A stretch of DNA of 64,000 bases from an uncultured Clostridium sp. (GTDB lineage: Bacteria > Bacillota > Clostridia > TANB77 > CAG-508): the NCBI GenBank assembly GCA_900553985.1, contig USFW01000004.1:30172-94171 (forward strand), in the 5' to 3' direction. The notes under the pieces are model-generated. The model searched no databases. It was given only the letters and a program-made list of their open reading frames with translations, and was not told the origin of the DNA. This document shows positions 8,958-17,627 of this stretch, piece after piece (the first letter of the stretch is position 1; each line of letters opens with the position of its first letter). A program made the translations under genes and the position numbers.

Positions 8958-9016
8958 AAAAAAGAATATCGAATAATTTGTATGAAATTTATACAGTATT
9001 TTCGATATTCTTTTTT
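8958..9016. terminator. Large terminator between dfx and the SUF operon
   Basis: AAAAAAGAATATCGAA pairs perfectly with TTCGATATTCTTTTTT (16 bp) around a 27-nt loop. A/T runs on both sides allow it to serve the convergent dfx and sufB-like genes. Confidence 0.7.
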
Positions 9017-9054
9017 GTATGTTTATATTAAAGTTTTTTATAAGATATCACTAT

Positions 9055-9987
9055 TTATCTTAAAAATCCATTTATTATCTCTTCTTCTGCTTCTTTTTCA
9101 GATAATCCTAATGTCATTAATTTAATTAATTGTTCTCCAGCTATTTTTCCTATTGCTGCTTCGTGAATCAAGTTTGCATCTACATCATTTGCTGTAATTT
9201 CTGGTGTTGCTGTTACTATTGCTTTGTCTTTTATTATGGCATCACATTCACTATGTGCAAAACATTTTTTATTTCCATAAATTTTTGAAACAAATTCTTG
9301 TTTTGAGTTATCTGCAGCTACTGACCTTGATGTTACATGTGTACTTGCATTTTCTCCGTTTAATTCTACATCAAATATTGTTTTTGCTGTTTGTTTTCCG
9401 TGTGTCATTATTTTTTCTGTTACTACAAAATTTGTATTTTCTTGTAGTACTCCTTTTGTTTCTCTAATTGTTGAATCTACACCTTTTATTTGTGCACTTT
9501 CCATTTCCATGCTACTTCCTGGTTTTAAATATACTTCTGTTATCGGATTTAATATGTTTTTTCCGTCACCATTTCCTTCCCCATAGTGTTTTTCTACATA
9601 TCTTACTTTTGCTCCTTCTTCTAAATAGAATCTGTGTATTCCATCATGTTGAGCATTTGTATGGTGGTCATTGTGTATTCCACATCCTGCTACGATTATT
9701 ACATTTGCATTCTTTCCTATATAAAAGTCGTTATATACAACATCTGTCAATCCACTTTCTGTTATAATAACTGGTATATGTATAAATTCAAATTTTGTGT
9801 TTTCTTTTACATATATATCTATTCCTGATACATCTTTTTTTGTTACTATATTTATATTCTCTGTAACTTTTCTTTCTATTCCTTTTCCATTTTTTCTTAT
9901 ATTAAAAGCTCCTTTTTCAATGTTTTCTAAGTTTGATATTTCATTAAGTAAGCTTTTGTCTATTTCATTTAAGTTTTTTTCTTCCAT
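9055..9987 (-). CDS. sufB: SufB/SufD-family Fe-S scaffold (SmsB-like)
   Basis: This 310-residue SufBD-family protein is the scaffold half of a minimal SUF Fe-S assembly system. It is shorter than E. coli SufB or SufD. Visible features include the family beta-helix core (VIIVAGCGIHNDHHT, VRYVEKHYGEG, GVLQENTNFVVTEKIMTHGKQTAKTIF) and the conserved C-terminal ATPEITANDVDANLIHEAAIGKI, with the glutamate and histidine used at the SufB-SufD type interface. It is the only SufBD protein in the operon, with SufC 47 nt upstream and a DtxR-like regulator in front. That arrangement matches the two-protein SMS systems. Start ATG follows AGGAG. Confidence 0.85.
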   Translation of the reverse strand: MEEKNLNEIDKSLLNEISNLENIEKGAFNIRKNGKGIERKVTENINIVTKKDVSGIDIYVKENTKFEFIHIPVIITESGLTDVVYNDFYIGKNANVIIVAGCGIHNDHHTNAQHDGIHRFYLEEGAKVRYVEKHYGEGNGDGKNILNPITEVYLKPGSSMEMESAQIKGVDSTIRETKGVLQENTNFVVTEKIMTHGKQTAKTIFDVELNGENASTHVTSRSVAADNSKQEFVSKIYGNKKCFAHSECDAIIKDKAIVTATPEITANDVDANLIHEAAIGKIAGEQLIKLMTLGLSEKEAEEEIINGFLR

Positions 9988-10034
9988 TATTTCTCCTATT
10001 TTTATAAAATTTAGGTTTTTAGGTCCTATAACCT

Positions 10035-10739
10035 TTATTTTATCTTACAACATTTCTTTTCTTTTATGTCTTCTGCTAATATTTCTCTACTTTCTCCTAT
10101 TTTTTCTACTTTTCCATTTTTCATTAATATTATTTTATCTGCTATTTTTAGTATTTTTTCTTGATGTGATATTATTATTGTTGTTCCTTTTATTATTTCT
10201 CTCATATTTTCAAATATTTCTATTAAATTGTTAAAACTCCATAAGTCTATTCCTGCTTCTGGTTCGTCAAATATTGTTAGTTTTGTTTGTCTTAATGCTA
10301 CTGTTGCTATTTCTATTCTTTTTAACTCTCCTCCTGATAGTGAGCTATTTACCTCTCTATCTACATATTCTTTTGCACATAATCCAACTTTTGACAGTGC
10401 ATCACATGCTTCTTTTTTTGTTATTTGTTTTTTTGATGCTATTTTTAATAAGTCATATACTGTAATTCCTTTGAATTTTACTGGTTGTTGAAATCCAAAA
10501 CTGATTCCTAGTTTTGCTCTTTCGTTTATTTCCATATTTGTTATGTCTTTTCCGTCAAATAGTATTTTACCTGAATCAGGTCTTTCTATCCCCATTATTA
10601 TTTTGGCTAATGTTGATTTTCCTGATCCATTTGGTCCTGTTATTGCTATAAATTTTCCTAGTTCTATTTTTAAATTTATATTGTCTAATATTTTTTTATT
10701 TTCTCTTTCAAAACATATATCTTTTATTTCTAATATCAT
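10035..10739 (-). CDS. sufC: SufC Fe-S assembly ATPase
   Basis: This 234-residue ABC-type ATPase partners SufB: Walker A GPNGSGKST, Q-loop FGFQQPVKF, signature SLSGGELKRIE, Walker B LTIFDEPEAGIDLW and H-switch IISHQEKIL. The EAGID stretch is typical of SufC. The start is unusual: AAAGGAGAG lies about 30 nt before ATG, but TATAATAT/ATATTATA forms a hairpin in between (about 10744-10770) that could bring the ribosome site close to the start codon. That would give translational control. It is the middle gene of a regulator-sufC-sufB operon. Confidence 0.92.
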   Translation of the reverse strand: MILEIKDICFERENKKILDNINLKIELGKFIAITGPNGSGKSTLAKIIMGIERPDSGKILFDGKDITNMEINERAKLGISFGFQQPVKFKGITVYDLLKIASKKQITKKEACDALSKVGLCAKEYVDREVNSSLSGGELKRIEIATVALRQTKLTIFDEPEAGIDLWSFNNLIEIFENMREIIKGTTIIISHQEKILKIADKIILMKNGKVEKIGESREILAEDIKEKKCCKIK

Positions 10740-10786
10740 TTTATTTGTGTATAATATTTTATATTATACTCTCCTTTCTTATTTTT

Positions 10787-11263
10787 TTATTTCTTATTTT
10801 GTTGTTTTTTTAGCCTGTTTTTTATAGTAATCTTAACACAGTTTTGACATTTAGGGTTGTTTTCGTCATAGTTGCAATCTAAGTCTCCTAAGTTCATTAT
10901 TTGTGCTATATAGTTTTCTAGTTTTTTACTTGTTTCTTTTGATATTACTGATTTCATTGATTTCGCTTCTTCTTCTGCTGCTTCTTCAGTTACTTCTAGT
11001 ATATCTGTTAAAAATATTTTTAATATATCTTGCTTTTTTAGAATTTCTCTTGCATATTGCTTTCCTTCATTTGTTAATAAAATATCTCCATATGCTTCAT
11101 ATTCTATTAAGTTCATTTCTTTTAAAATCTTTATCGCTCTATTTACACTTGGCTTTGTTATATTTAATTTTTTTGCAATATCTGTGACTCTTATTTTTTT
11201 ATTACTATTTTCTAATATGTATATTGTTTTTAAATATTCTTCTTGAGAGTTTGTTAACTTCAT
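10787..11263 (-). CDS. DtxR-like regulator of the SUF operon with C-terminal Cys cluster
   Basis: This 158-residue protein has a DtxR/MntR-type winged helix at the N-terminus (TNSQEEYLKTIYILEN, then VTDIAKKLNITKPSVNRAIKILKEM with the recognition helix near 35-52). A dimerisation helix region follows. The C-terminus carries CNYDENNPKCQNC, three Cys in a short span. As first gene of the SUF operon it probably represses it. The Cys cluster could sense Fe-S or iron status, as IscR does elsewhere, though that is inference. A palindromic operator covers its promoter. Confidence 0.85.
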   Translation of the reverse strand: MKLTNSQEEYLKTIYILENSNKKIRVTDIAKKLNITKPSVNRAIKILKEMNLIEYEAYGDILLTNEGKQYAREILKKQDILKIFLTDILEVTEEAAEEEAKSMKSVISKETSKKLENYIAQIMNLGDLDCNYDENNPKCQNCVKITIKNRLKKQQNKK

Positions 11264-11388
11264 TTTTCTTCCTTCTATATTTGTATTTTGGTTTTTATGA
11301 TGGATTTACCTATAAACCTTTTCAAGTATAAGTCATATGTTATGATTTGAATATTTGTAGTAACTTATATCTGATTTAATTCGTATTT

Positions 11389-11434
11389 TGTTAGTTCGCA
11401 CTAACATTTTACTATAATTTTCTTATCTAGTCAA
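11389..11434 (-). promoter_or_regulatory. SUF operon promoter with overlapping 18-bp palindromic operator
   Basis: On the minus strand TTGACT (11434-11429), a 17-nt spacer and TAAAAT (11411-11406) form a near-consensus promoter. TGTTAGTTCGCACTAACA (11389-11406) is a perfect 7-4-7 palindrome covering the last -10 base and the transcription start. The TTAG/CTAA halves recall DtxR-type boxes. The leader from here to the regulator start is about 135 nt. Confidence 0.7.
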
Positions 11435-11515
11435 GTTTTTTATTTTAATTTATAAAAAATAATAAAATTTTACTTACTGTTCACAGTAAATTCTTTTATA
11501 ATTCCTTATTTTCTA

Positions 11516-12184
11516 CTAATTAACTGTAATCATATTTCTTATTTTCTCAAATTTTGATTCTCCTATCCCACTAACTTCTTTTATATCTTCTATACTTTTA
11601 AAATTTCCATTTTGTTTTCTATATTCTAAAATTTTATCTGCTGTTGATGGACCTATTCCTGGTAAGCTATCTAGTTCTTCTTGTGAAGCTTTATTTATAT
11701 TTACTTTTTTGTTTCTGATAGTTTCTTTTGACTCACTATTTTTTTGTAAGTTGCTTACTTGCGAACTATTTTCTTTTGTTCCTCCATATACATGTTCATT
11801 TTCTTGATTTACTTCTTGACTTTCTTTATTTTTTATTTCTTCTTTTGTAGGAATATATATTTTCATACCATCTTCTAGTTTGTATGCTAAATTTATTTCC
11901 CTAATTTCTGCATTTTCTTTTAGTCCTCCTACTTTTTCTATTGCATCTGCAATTCTACTATCTTCTTCAAGTTCAACTACGCCCTCTTGTTTAACTGCAC
12001 CAGATATATGAACTATAATTTTTTTACTTTTTTCTTCTTTTGGTTCCTCTATCGTGTTTTCGTTGCTAACTTCTTCATTTATAGTAAATTCATTTTTTCT
12101 TTGATATATAAAATAACCTATAATTAATGCCATTATAATTACTATAATACTAATTTTCTTAATTTTTTCTTTATTTTGATTCAT
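11516..12184 (-). CDS. comEA: ComEA-like competence DNA receptor
   Basis: This 222-residue membrane-anchored DNA-binding protein takes part in natural transformation. Residues about 10-27 are one membrane segment. An SLBB domain follows (about 55-112: IIVHISGAVKQEGVVELEEDSRIADAIEKVGGL, ending KIYIPT). After a polar linker comes a C-terminal helix-hairpin-helix pair (VNINKASQEELDSLPGIGPSTADKILEYR and FKSIEDIKEVSGIGESKFEKI). Architecture and length fit Gram-positive ComEA. Together with comM at the window start it hints at competence, though other com genes are not here. Confidence 0.92.
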   Translation of the reverse strand: MNQNKEKIKKISIIVIIMALIIGYFIYQRKNEFTINEEVSNENTIEEPKEEKSKKIIVHISGAVKQEGVVELEEDSRIADAIEKVGGLKENAEIREINLAYKLEDGMKIYIPTKEEIKNKESQEVNQENEHVYGGTKENSSQVSNLQKNSESKETIRNKKVNINKASQEELDSLPGIGPSTADKILEYRKQNGNFKSIEDIKEVSGIGESKFEKIRNMITVN

Positions 12185-12230
12185 CTATCTACCTCTTTCT
12201 TTTAAAATTTCTAATTTTTTTACTAGCTAA

Positions 12231-12317
12231 TGTTACTTACTGTAGAGTAGCTGGAAATAGTTCATAATTATCAACTATTTCCAGTGGCTACTTTGTAAAA
12301 GCCATTATATAGTAACA
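12231..12317. repeat. Dispersed palindromic repeat, full copy
   Basis: Outer arms TGTTACT/AGTAACA enclose an inner stem in which AGTAGCTGGAAATAGTT pairs with AACTATTTCCA-(GTG)-GCTACTT around a CATAATTATC loop. Half copies occur at 18236-18293 (right half) and 63868-63900 (left half). This suggests a small non-coding mobile or RNA element of about 87 bp. Confidence 0.6.
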
Positions 12318-12408
12318 ATTTTATATTAATATTATAAAAACAATTGAAAATTTATTAAAAATACTATATATTATTAATGCTAATTTATAATCACTAGGAG
12401 ATAAAAAT

Positions 12409-13671
12409 ATGAAATTAAAAATTACTAGATTAAGTTTAAATATTAAAAGATTTATCATTCTTTTATTTTTTATGTTTTTTTTACTTTTTTCACTTTCTGG
12501 ATTTGTATTTGCTTCCAGCGATAATTTGGAATTACAATCAAAATCTGTAATATTGGTGGAAAATAAAACTAATAAAATTTTATACGATAAAAATTCTACT
12601 GACAAAATGTTTCCTGCAAGTACCACTAAAATTGTAACTGCTATTTTAGTGTTAGAACATTGTAAACTTAATGATGTCGTTACTGCTGATGCTGAGTCTA
12701 TATCTACTATCCCTGAAGGGTATGTAACTGCTAATATAACAATGGATGAAAAATTAACAGTTGAACAACTATTAGAACTTCTATTGGTTCATTCTGCAAA
12801 TGATTCTGCAAATATATTAGCTAAATATGTTGCTGGCTCTATTGATAGTTTTGTTTCTATGATGAACGATAAAGCTAATGATTTAAAGCTAAAAAATACT
12901 CATTTTACTAACACTTATGGATTACAAGACCCTAATCACTATACAACTGCTCAAGATTTATCAATTATAATGCAGTATTGTCTTGATAATACAGATTTTA
13001 GGCGTATTTCTTCTATGTCTTCTTGCACTATACCTGCAACTAATAAATCTGCTTCAAGGACATATGTTGCAACAAATAAATTATTAGTTCAAGAAGATTC
13101 TAGCTATTACAAATATGCAACTGCTGGAAAAACTGGTTTTACTACTGAAGCTGGTGATTGTCTAGTTTCATGTGCTTTTAAAAATGATATTGAGTTAATT
13201 TGTGTAGTTTTGGGTGGAAGTACTGTTAATGGAATTTCAAGTAGATTTTCTGATTCTAAAATTTTATATGAATACGGATTTAATAATTTTTCTATAAGAA
13301 ATATTGTAAATAGTGGAGATATTTTAACTCAAATTCAAGTACATAATGCCTCCCTTAATACAAAAAGTTTAGATCTTGCTTTTGATAGTAGTCTTAATAC
13401 TTTAGTTAATAATGCTGATTTAAATACAAATTATATACCTGAAATAATTTTGAATGATAATATTTCAGCTCCTATAACTAATGGATCTATTTTAGGAAAG
13501 GCAATTTATAATATTGATGGAAATAGTTATACTCTTAACTTAGTGGCTACTCATGATGTTGATACTACTAATATTTTACATTTTGCTTCTGCTATTATAA
13601 TTGCTATGATCATGCTTATAGGAACATATTTAATATTTTTTACAAATAAGAAAAATAGTGAAGATGAATAA
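12409..13671 (+). CDS. D-alanyl-D-alanine carboxypeptidase (PBP5/DacF type)
   Basis: This 420-residue S11 peptidase trims the terminal D-Ala of peptidoglycan stem peptides outside the membrane. Its signal peptide spans about residues 10-38. The catalytic motifs are PASTTKI (S-x-x-K), HSANDSAN (S-x-N) and AGKTGFT (K-T-G), in the expected order, followed by a C-terminal beta-rich domain. Residues near 392-412 form a hydrophobic membrane anchor ending in NKKNSEDE, more like a transmembrane tail than the amphipathic helix of PBP5. A strong terminator follows at 13718. Confidence 0.92.
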   Translation: MKLKITRLSLNIKRFIILLFFMFFLLFSLSGFVFASSDNLELQSKSVILVENKTNKILYDKNSTDKMFPASTTKIVTAILVLEHCKLNDVVTADAESISTIPEGYVTANITMDEKLTVEQLLELLLVHSANDSANILAKYVAGSIDSFVSMMNDKANDLKLKNTHFTNTYGLQDPNHYTTAQDLSIIMQYCLDNTDFRRISSMSSCTIPATNKSASRTYVATNKLLVQEDSSYYKYATAGKTGFTTEAGDCLVSCAFKNDIELICVVLGGSTVNGISSRFSDSKILYEYGFNNFSIRNIVNSGDILTQIQVHNASLNTKSLDLAFDSSLNTLVNNADLNTNYIPEIILNDNISAPITNGSILGKAIYNIDGNSYTLNLVATHDVDTTNILHFASAIIIAMIMLIGTYLIFFTNKKNSEDE

Positions 13672-13717
13672 TAAAATTTAAAACTCATATTTCTATTACA
13701 TAAAAATTTTTAAAAAT

Positions 13718-13760
13718 GGCAGAGATAATAAATGATAATTTATTATCTCTGCCCCATTTT
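13718..13760 (+). terminator. Strong intrinsic terminator of the carboxypeptidase gene
   Basis: GGCAGAGATAATAAAT pairs with ATTTATTATCTCTGCC (16 bp, 4-nt loop), followed by CCATTTTTT. Confidence 0.85.
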
Positions 13761-13919
13761 TTATCAATTTTTATAATATTTTTGGATATTACAAATCATA
13801 AAACTTCTTATAAGTATATGCGTAATTAAAATATTTTAATTTTAAAATCACAAATTTTATACTTATTCAAAATGATTTTTGTCTCCGACCCCAAAATCAC
13901 GTCCCCAAAATCATCAAAA

Positions 13920-15281
13920 TTATTTATAGTCTTTTCCTAATATTATTGTAATATCTACCTTACTTGAATTCACTTCGCTGTCTGATATTGTTCCTACTCC
14001 TATTGTAGTTTTTATATCTTGCATTGTGCTTTCTTGAATTTCTTTTTTGTTTATTATTGTTGTTTTGCTGGTAGCGTTTGTAGTTCCTGTTTTTGTTACA
14101 TTGTATCCTTTATTTTTTAGTTTATCTATTGCATTTTGTAGCGTTTTACTATTTCCACTTCCATTTAATATTTCTATTTTTATTTCTGCTTTTGTTTTTT
14201 GTTTTGTCTTAGTAGTATTTGTTGATACATTTGTTGTATTATCTCCTGTATTATTTATCGCTGTGTTTTCTCCTTCTTGTTCTTCTTTATAGAATAATTC
14301 TTGCATTAATGTTTGCGTTTCTTCTTTATCTACAACAAATATGCTTACATTGTTTGTTTTTCTTAGGTCAGGAACACTTCCTGGTAATGATGCTGTTTTT
14401 AAGTTTTGTGTATTAAATTCTACTGCATATGGTAAGTAGTCTTTTAGTGTTTTAAAGTCTATATTTGTTATTAAGTTTCTATTTGCAACATCTAATATAG
14501 CTCCTAATTTTGTTATATTTTCTAGTTTTACTGTTTGAGATATTACTGCTGTGATAAATTCTCTTTGTGTTCTCATTCTTCCTATATCATTGTCTCCATA
14601 TTCACTTGGATAGCTTGTTCCATTGTTATTATGTCTAAATCTTAATAAGTGTTCTGCTTTTTTTCCATCTATTTGTTGTACTCCTGCTTTTAGATGTATA
14701 TGTAAATCTTGTGTTACATCATCATAATCCATATTTATTGGAACATTGTATTCTATCGGACCTATTGCATTTACTAATTCTATTAATGCTTCTGTTTTTA
14801 TTATTGCATAATATTTTATATCTAATCCTGTTAGATTATTAACTGCATCTAAAGTTTCTTGAGGATCTCCACTTACATTATATAAAGCATTTATCTTTTT
14901 TGCAGCTGTCGCTTTTTTCGTATTTGTTCCTGTATATGAATCTCTTGGTACAGATATTAAGACTGCTTCTTGTTTATTTGGATCATATGATGCTACCATT
15001 ATTGTGTCTGTCAAGTTTACTCCTGCTTGATCAGTACTTACCCCCATAAGTAGTACCTGAAATGTTCCCAAGTTCTTTTTGGTATTTTCATCATGTCCTG
15101 CTACTGTTGCCAGCATTCCTCCTAATCCACCACCATTTTTATACGTTTTATATGCAAATACTCCTCCTAGAATTATTAATACTAATAATATTGCTAATAA
15201 AATTATTCTTAATTTTTTATTTTTCTTCTTTGGTTTTTTATTTTTTATATTTTTACTTTTGTTTTCGCTTTTCTTATTCAA
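13920..15281 (-). CDS. LCP-family (LytR-CpsA-Psr) wall-polymer ligase
   Basis: This 453-residue membrane-anchored enzyme of the family transfers teichoic acid or other wall glycopolymers from lipid carriers to peptidoglycan. A very basic cytoplasmic N-terminus precedes one membrane helix (about 24-44). The LCP core is about 75-285: LLMGVSTD, NLTDTIMVASYDPNKQ, SVPRDSY, AEHLLRFRHN and DIGRMRTQREFI supply the conserved Arg and Asp residues. A LytR_C domain (about 368-450, IKIEILNGSGN) ends the protein. Just past the stop, 13870-13918 holds an unusually C-rich stretch with two CCCCAAAATCA copies, possibly part of a terminator. Confidence 0.9.
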   Translation of the reverse strand: MNKKSENKSKNIKNKKPKKKNKKLRIILLAILLVLIILGGVFAYKTYKNGGGLGGMLATVAGHDENTKKNLGTFQVLLMGVSTDQAGVNLTDTIMVASYDPNKQEAVLISVPRDSYTGTNTKKATAAKKINALYNVSGDPQETLDAVNNLTGLDIKYYAIIKTEALIELVNAIGPIEYNVPINMDYDDVTQDLHIHLKAGVQQIDGKKAEHLLRFRHNNNGTSYPSEYGDNDIGRMRTQREFITAVISQTVKLENITKLGAILDVANRNLITNIDFKTLKDYLPYAVEFNTQNLKTASLPGSVPDLRKTNNVSIFVVDKEETQTLMQELFYKEEQEGENTAINNTGDNTTNVSTNTTKTKQKTKAEIKIEILNGSGNSKTLQNAIDKLKNKGYNVTKTGTTNATSKTTIINKKEIQESTMQDIKTTIGVGTISDSEVNSSKVDITIILGKDYK

Positions 15282-15504
15282 TATAATCCACTCCTAAAAT
15301 TCTTGGTAATAGTATAGCAAATGTGAAGTCAAAAATCAACATTTCTCTACTAATTTAATTATATTTTGTCTAACTTTCTGATGTTTATTTTTTATGTTTT
15401 CATATATATAAATTAATTATTTCATTTAGTAAAATATTTTAACTAATAATAATTTTATAATAAATTCTTTAAGTTTTATTCTTCAAATATTCAAATAAAA
15501 TTCA

Positions 15505-16704
15505 CTAGTTTACAATCTTTTGAGTAATCATTGGGGTACTTTCAGTGATTCTTTCAAATGTATATCCATTAGCTTTTCCATATTTAATAATATCCCTTAA
15601 TGCATTTAATGTTTTAGTGTTTCCAGAGAAATCGTGCATTAGAACTATGTTATTTCTATTTTTTCTTATTCCCTTAGTTACATTGTTGTAAACTGCTTCT
15701 TTAGTTTTTACATCTCCTGAATCTCCTGATGCTACATTCCAATCATAGTATTTGTATCCTTTTTCTAGTAAGTTTACTGCCAAATTTGTCATTATTCCTG
15801 GATTAAATTTACTAACTGTATTAGAACTTCCTCCTGGAAATCTAATAAGTTTTGTATCTATTCCCGTGCTTTCTTTTACTTTTTTATTTAAGTTAATAAA
15901 GTTATTTAATCCATTTTCTAATGAACCATATATTTCTTTATAATTATGTGACACTCCATGTAGTCCTATTGAGTGTCCTTCATTTGCTTCTCTTTTTACT
16001 AATTCTTCTTTTTTACTATTATAATCTAATATAAAGAATGTAGCTTTTACATTTTCTTCTTTTAAAATATCTAAAATATGTGGGGTGATGTCTAGGCTTG
16101 GCCCATCATCAAAAGTTAAATAAATTACATTTTCATTTTGCTGAGTTTTATTTTTTATTAATACTCTTTCATTTTTTGTCTCATTTCCAGAAGAATCTTT
16201 TACTTTATATGTTATTTTATATTCATCTTCATTTATATCTTCTTTTTGAGTTGTAACATTATTTGTAATATCTCCATCATAATTGTCTTTTGCTATATAT
16301 CCTATTTCTTCATATTCAGTATTTTCTTTTAGATTGATGATTTTATTTCCTTTAAGTTCCAAGCTTGGTGCAATATTATCTTTTACTTCTACATTTCTAG
16401 TTGCATATGGTTTATTATTTATGCAATAATCTATACTATATTTTCCAACTTTTGACGTATCAACTTTACCTTTTACTTGGATTTTATTATTTATTTCTCT
16501 TTTGTGTACTGTCGCATTTGCTCCTAATTCTTTATATTCACTTCCAAGTGTTAATGAAATATTACTGTCTCCAATTAGTTTAACTTGTGGCTTCTCCACA
16601 AAATAGCAAATTGATTTTATAACTACTATTATTAGTATTGCAATTATTCCTACAAAAATTACTTTTTTCTTGTTTATCTTTTTTATATTTTTTACTTCAT
16701 TCAT
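15505..16704 (-). CDS. Polysaccharide deacetylase with two Ig-like domains (PdaV-like)
   Basis: This 399-residue membrane-anchored enzyme is a likely peptidoglycan N-deacetylase that would lower lysozyme sensitivity. An N-terminal membrane helix spans about 15-33. Two DUF5011-type Ig-like repeats follow (about 38-110 and 112-185). The NodB domain starts at about 193 with YLTFDDGPSLD (Asp-Asp metal motif), then HSIGLHGVSHNY (His metal ligands), RFPGGSS, DWNVASGDSGD and IVLMHDFSG. The order sigV-rsiV-deacetylase on one strand, with 14 nt between rsiV and this gene, matches the lysozyme-induced logic of the C. difficile csfV/rsiV/pdaV locus. Confidence 0.9.
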   Translation of the reverse strand: MNEVKNIKKINKKKVIFVGIIAILIIVVIKSICYFVEKPQVKLIGDSNISLTLGSEYKELGANATVHKREINNKIQVKGKVDTSKVGKYSIDYCINNKPYATRNVEVKDNIAPSLELKGNKIINLKENTEYEEIGYIAKDNYDGDITNNVTTQKEDINEDEYKITYKVKDSSGNETKNERVLIKNKTQQNENVIYLTFDDGPSLDITPHILDILKEENVKATFFILDYNSKKEELVKREANEGHSIGLHGVSHNYKEIYGSLENGLNNFINLNKKVKESTGIDTKLIRFPGGSSNTVSKFNPGIMTNLAVNLLEKGYKYYDWNVASGDSGDVKTKEAVYNNVTKGIRKNRNNIVLMHDFSGNTKTLNALRDIIKYGKANGYTFERITESTPMITQKIVN

Positions 16705-16718
16705 AGTATATCTCTTTT

Positions 16719-17627
16719 CTATTTTAATATTTCAAATTCTGGTGTTCCCATATATCCAGCTGCTATTGAATATTTGTCAAAGATAATTACTGGATTACCG
16801 TCTTTATTTATATAAAATGATTGATTTTCAGATATTCCATGAAAATAATTATCTTCTCCTCTTATATATTCATCATCTGCATGAAAATATCTTATATTTT
16901 TATCACTTTTTTCTTGTTCTTCAATTTGTTTGTAAACTTGTTTATCTACAATTTTTTTATAATCTTTTCCTAATATATCTTCTAATTTAATTTCTTTTTC
17001 TGTTTCTAAATTATAATTATATGTGTATATATCTTTACTACTTGTATTTAATCCTTCTTCCTTAATTAAAATAAATGATAATATATTATCTTTATTATGT
17101 TTTACTTCATAGTCAATTCTTATATGATATTTTCCATATATTGATCCATTAATGTTGCTTTTTCCTATTTCTTCTGCTATTTGATTTGCAGATTTTTCTG
17201 TTTCATTTAATAAATCAACAATTTTTTGTGCAATTTTATTATTTATCTTATTTTGCATAATCGAATTATCCAATTGTGTTACTTCTGGTATTTTTATATC
17301 TCTTTGAGAAATTTCTGTTTCATCATGATAATCTGCCCATGTTAAAATTTCAGCAACTTTTCCTATTATAGGTATGTTTTTTGCCTCTTGAGCAAATGTG
17401 ACATTTGTATTTAATAATACTATAAATAAGAAACAAAATGACATTGCAGTTGATAATATAATTTTACTTTGTTTTATTAATAACTTTTTATTTATTCCCT
17501 CTAATATGTTTTTATTATTATTTATTTTATTGTTTTCATGTTCATGAATTATGTTACTTATCTTCTGATTTAGCTCTTTGGGTATTTTAGTCGATTTATA
17601 AAAATTTTTTGCTTTCTTAAAATTCAT
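16719..17627 (-). CDS. rsiV: RsiV-like anti-sigma factor (DUF4163/DUF3298)
   Basis: This 302-residue single-pass membrane protein has a cytoplasmic N-terminus of about 55 residues that should hold the sigma factor, a membrane helix at about 57-77, and an extracellular DUF4163-DUF3298 region. In B. subtilis and C. difficile, RsiV of this type binds lysozyme directly and is then cleaved to free SigV. Its ATG overlaps the sigV stop (TAATG), showing translational coupling. Visible family stretches are YGKYHIRIDYEVK and the C-terminal FYINKDGNPVIIFDKYSIAAGYMGTPEFEI, which ends as DUF3298 proteins do. Confidence 0.88.
   Translation of the reverse strand: MNFKKAKNFYKSTKIPKELNQKISNIIHEHENNKINNNKNILEGINKKLLIKQSKIILSTAMSFCFLFIVLLNTNVTFAQEAKNIPIIGKVAEILTWADYHDETEISQRDIKIPEVTQLDNSIMQNKINNKIAQKIVDLLNETEKSANQIAEEIGKSNINGSIYGKYHIRIDYEVKHNKDNILSFILIKEEGLNTSSKDIYTYNYNLETEKEIKLEDILGKDYKKIVDKQVYKQIEEQEKSDKNIRYFHADDEYIRGEDNYFHGISENQSFYINKDGNPVIIFDKYSIAAGYMGTPEFEILK

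Noticed and set aside
12321..12626. Minus-strand ORF of 101 codons
   Set aside because: It lies antisense to the start of the carboxypeptidase gene, has no ribosome site and is a shadow of that gene's signal-peptide region.
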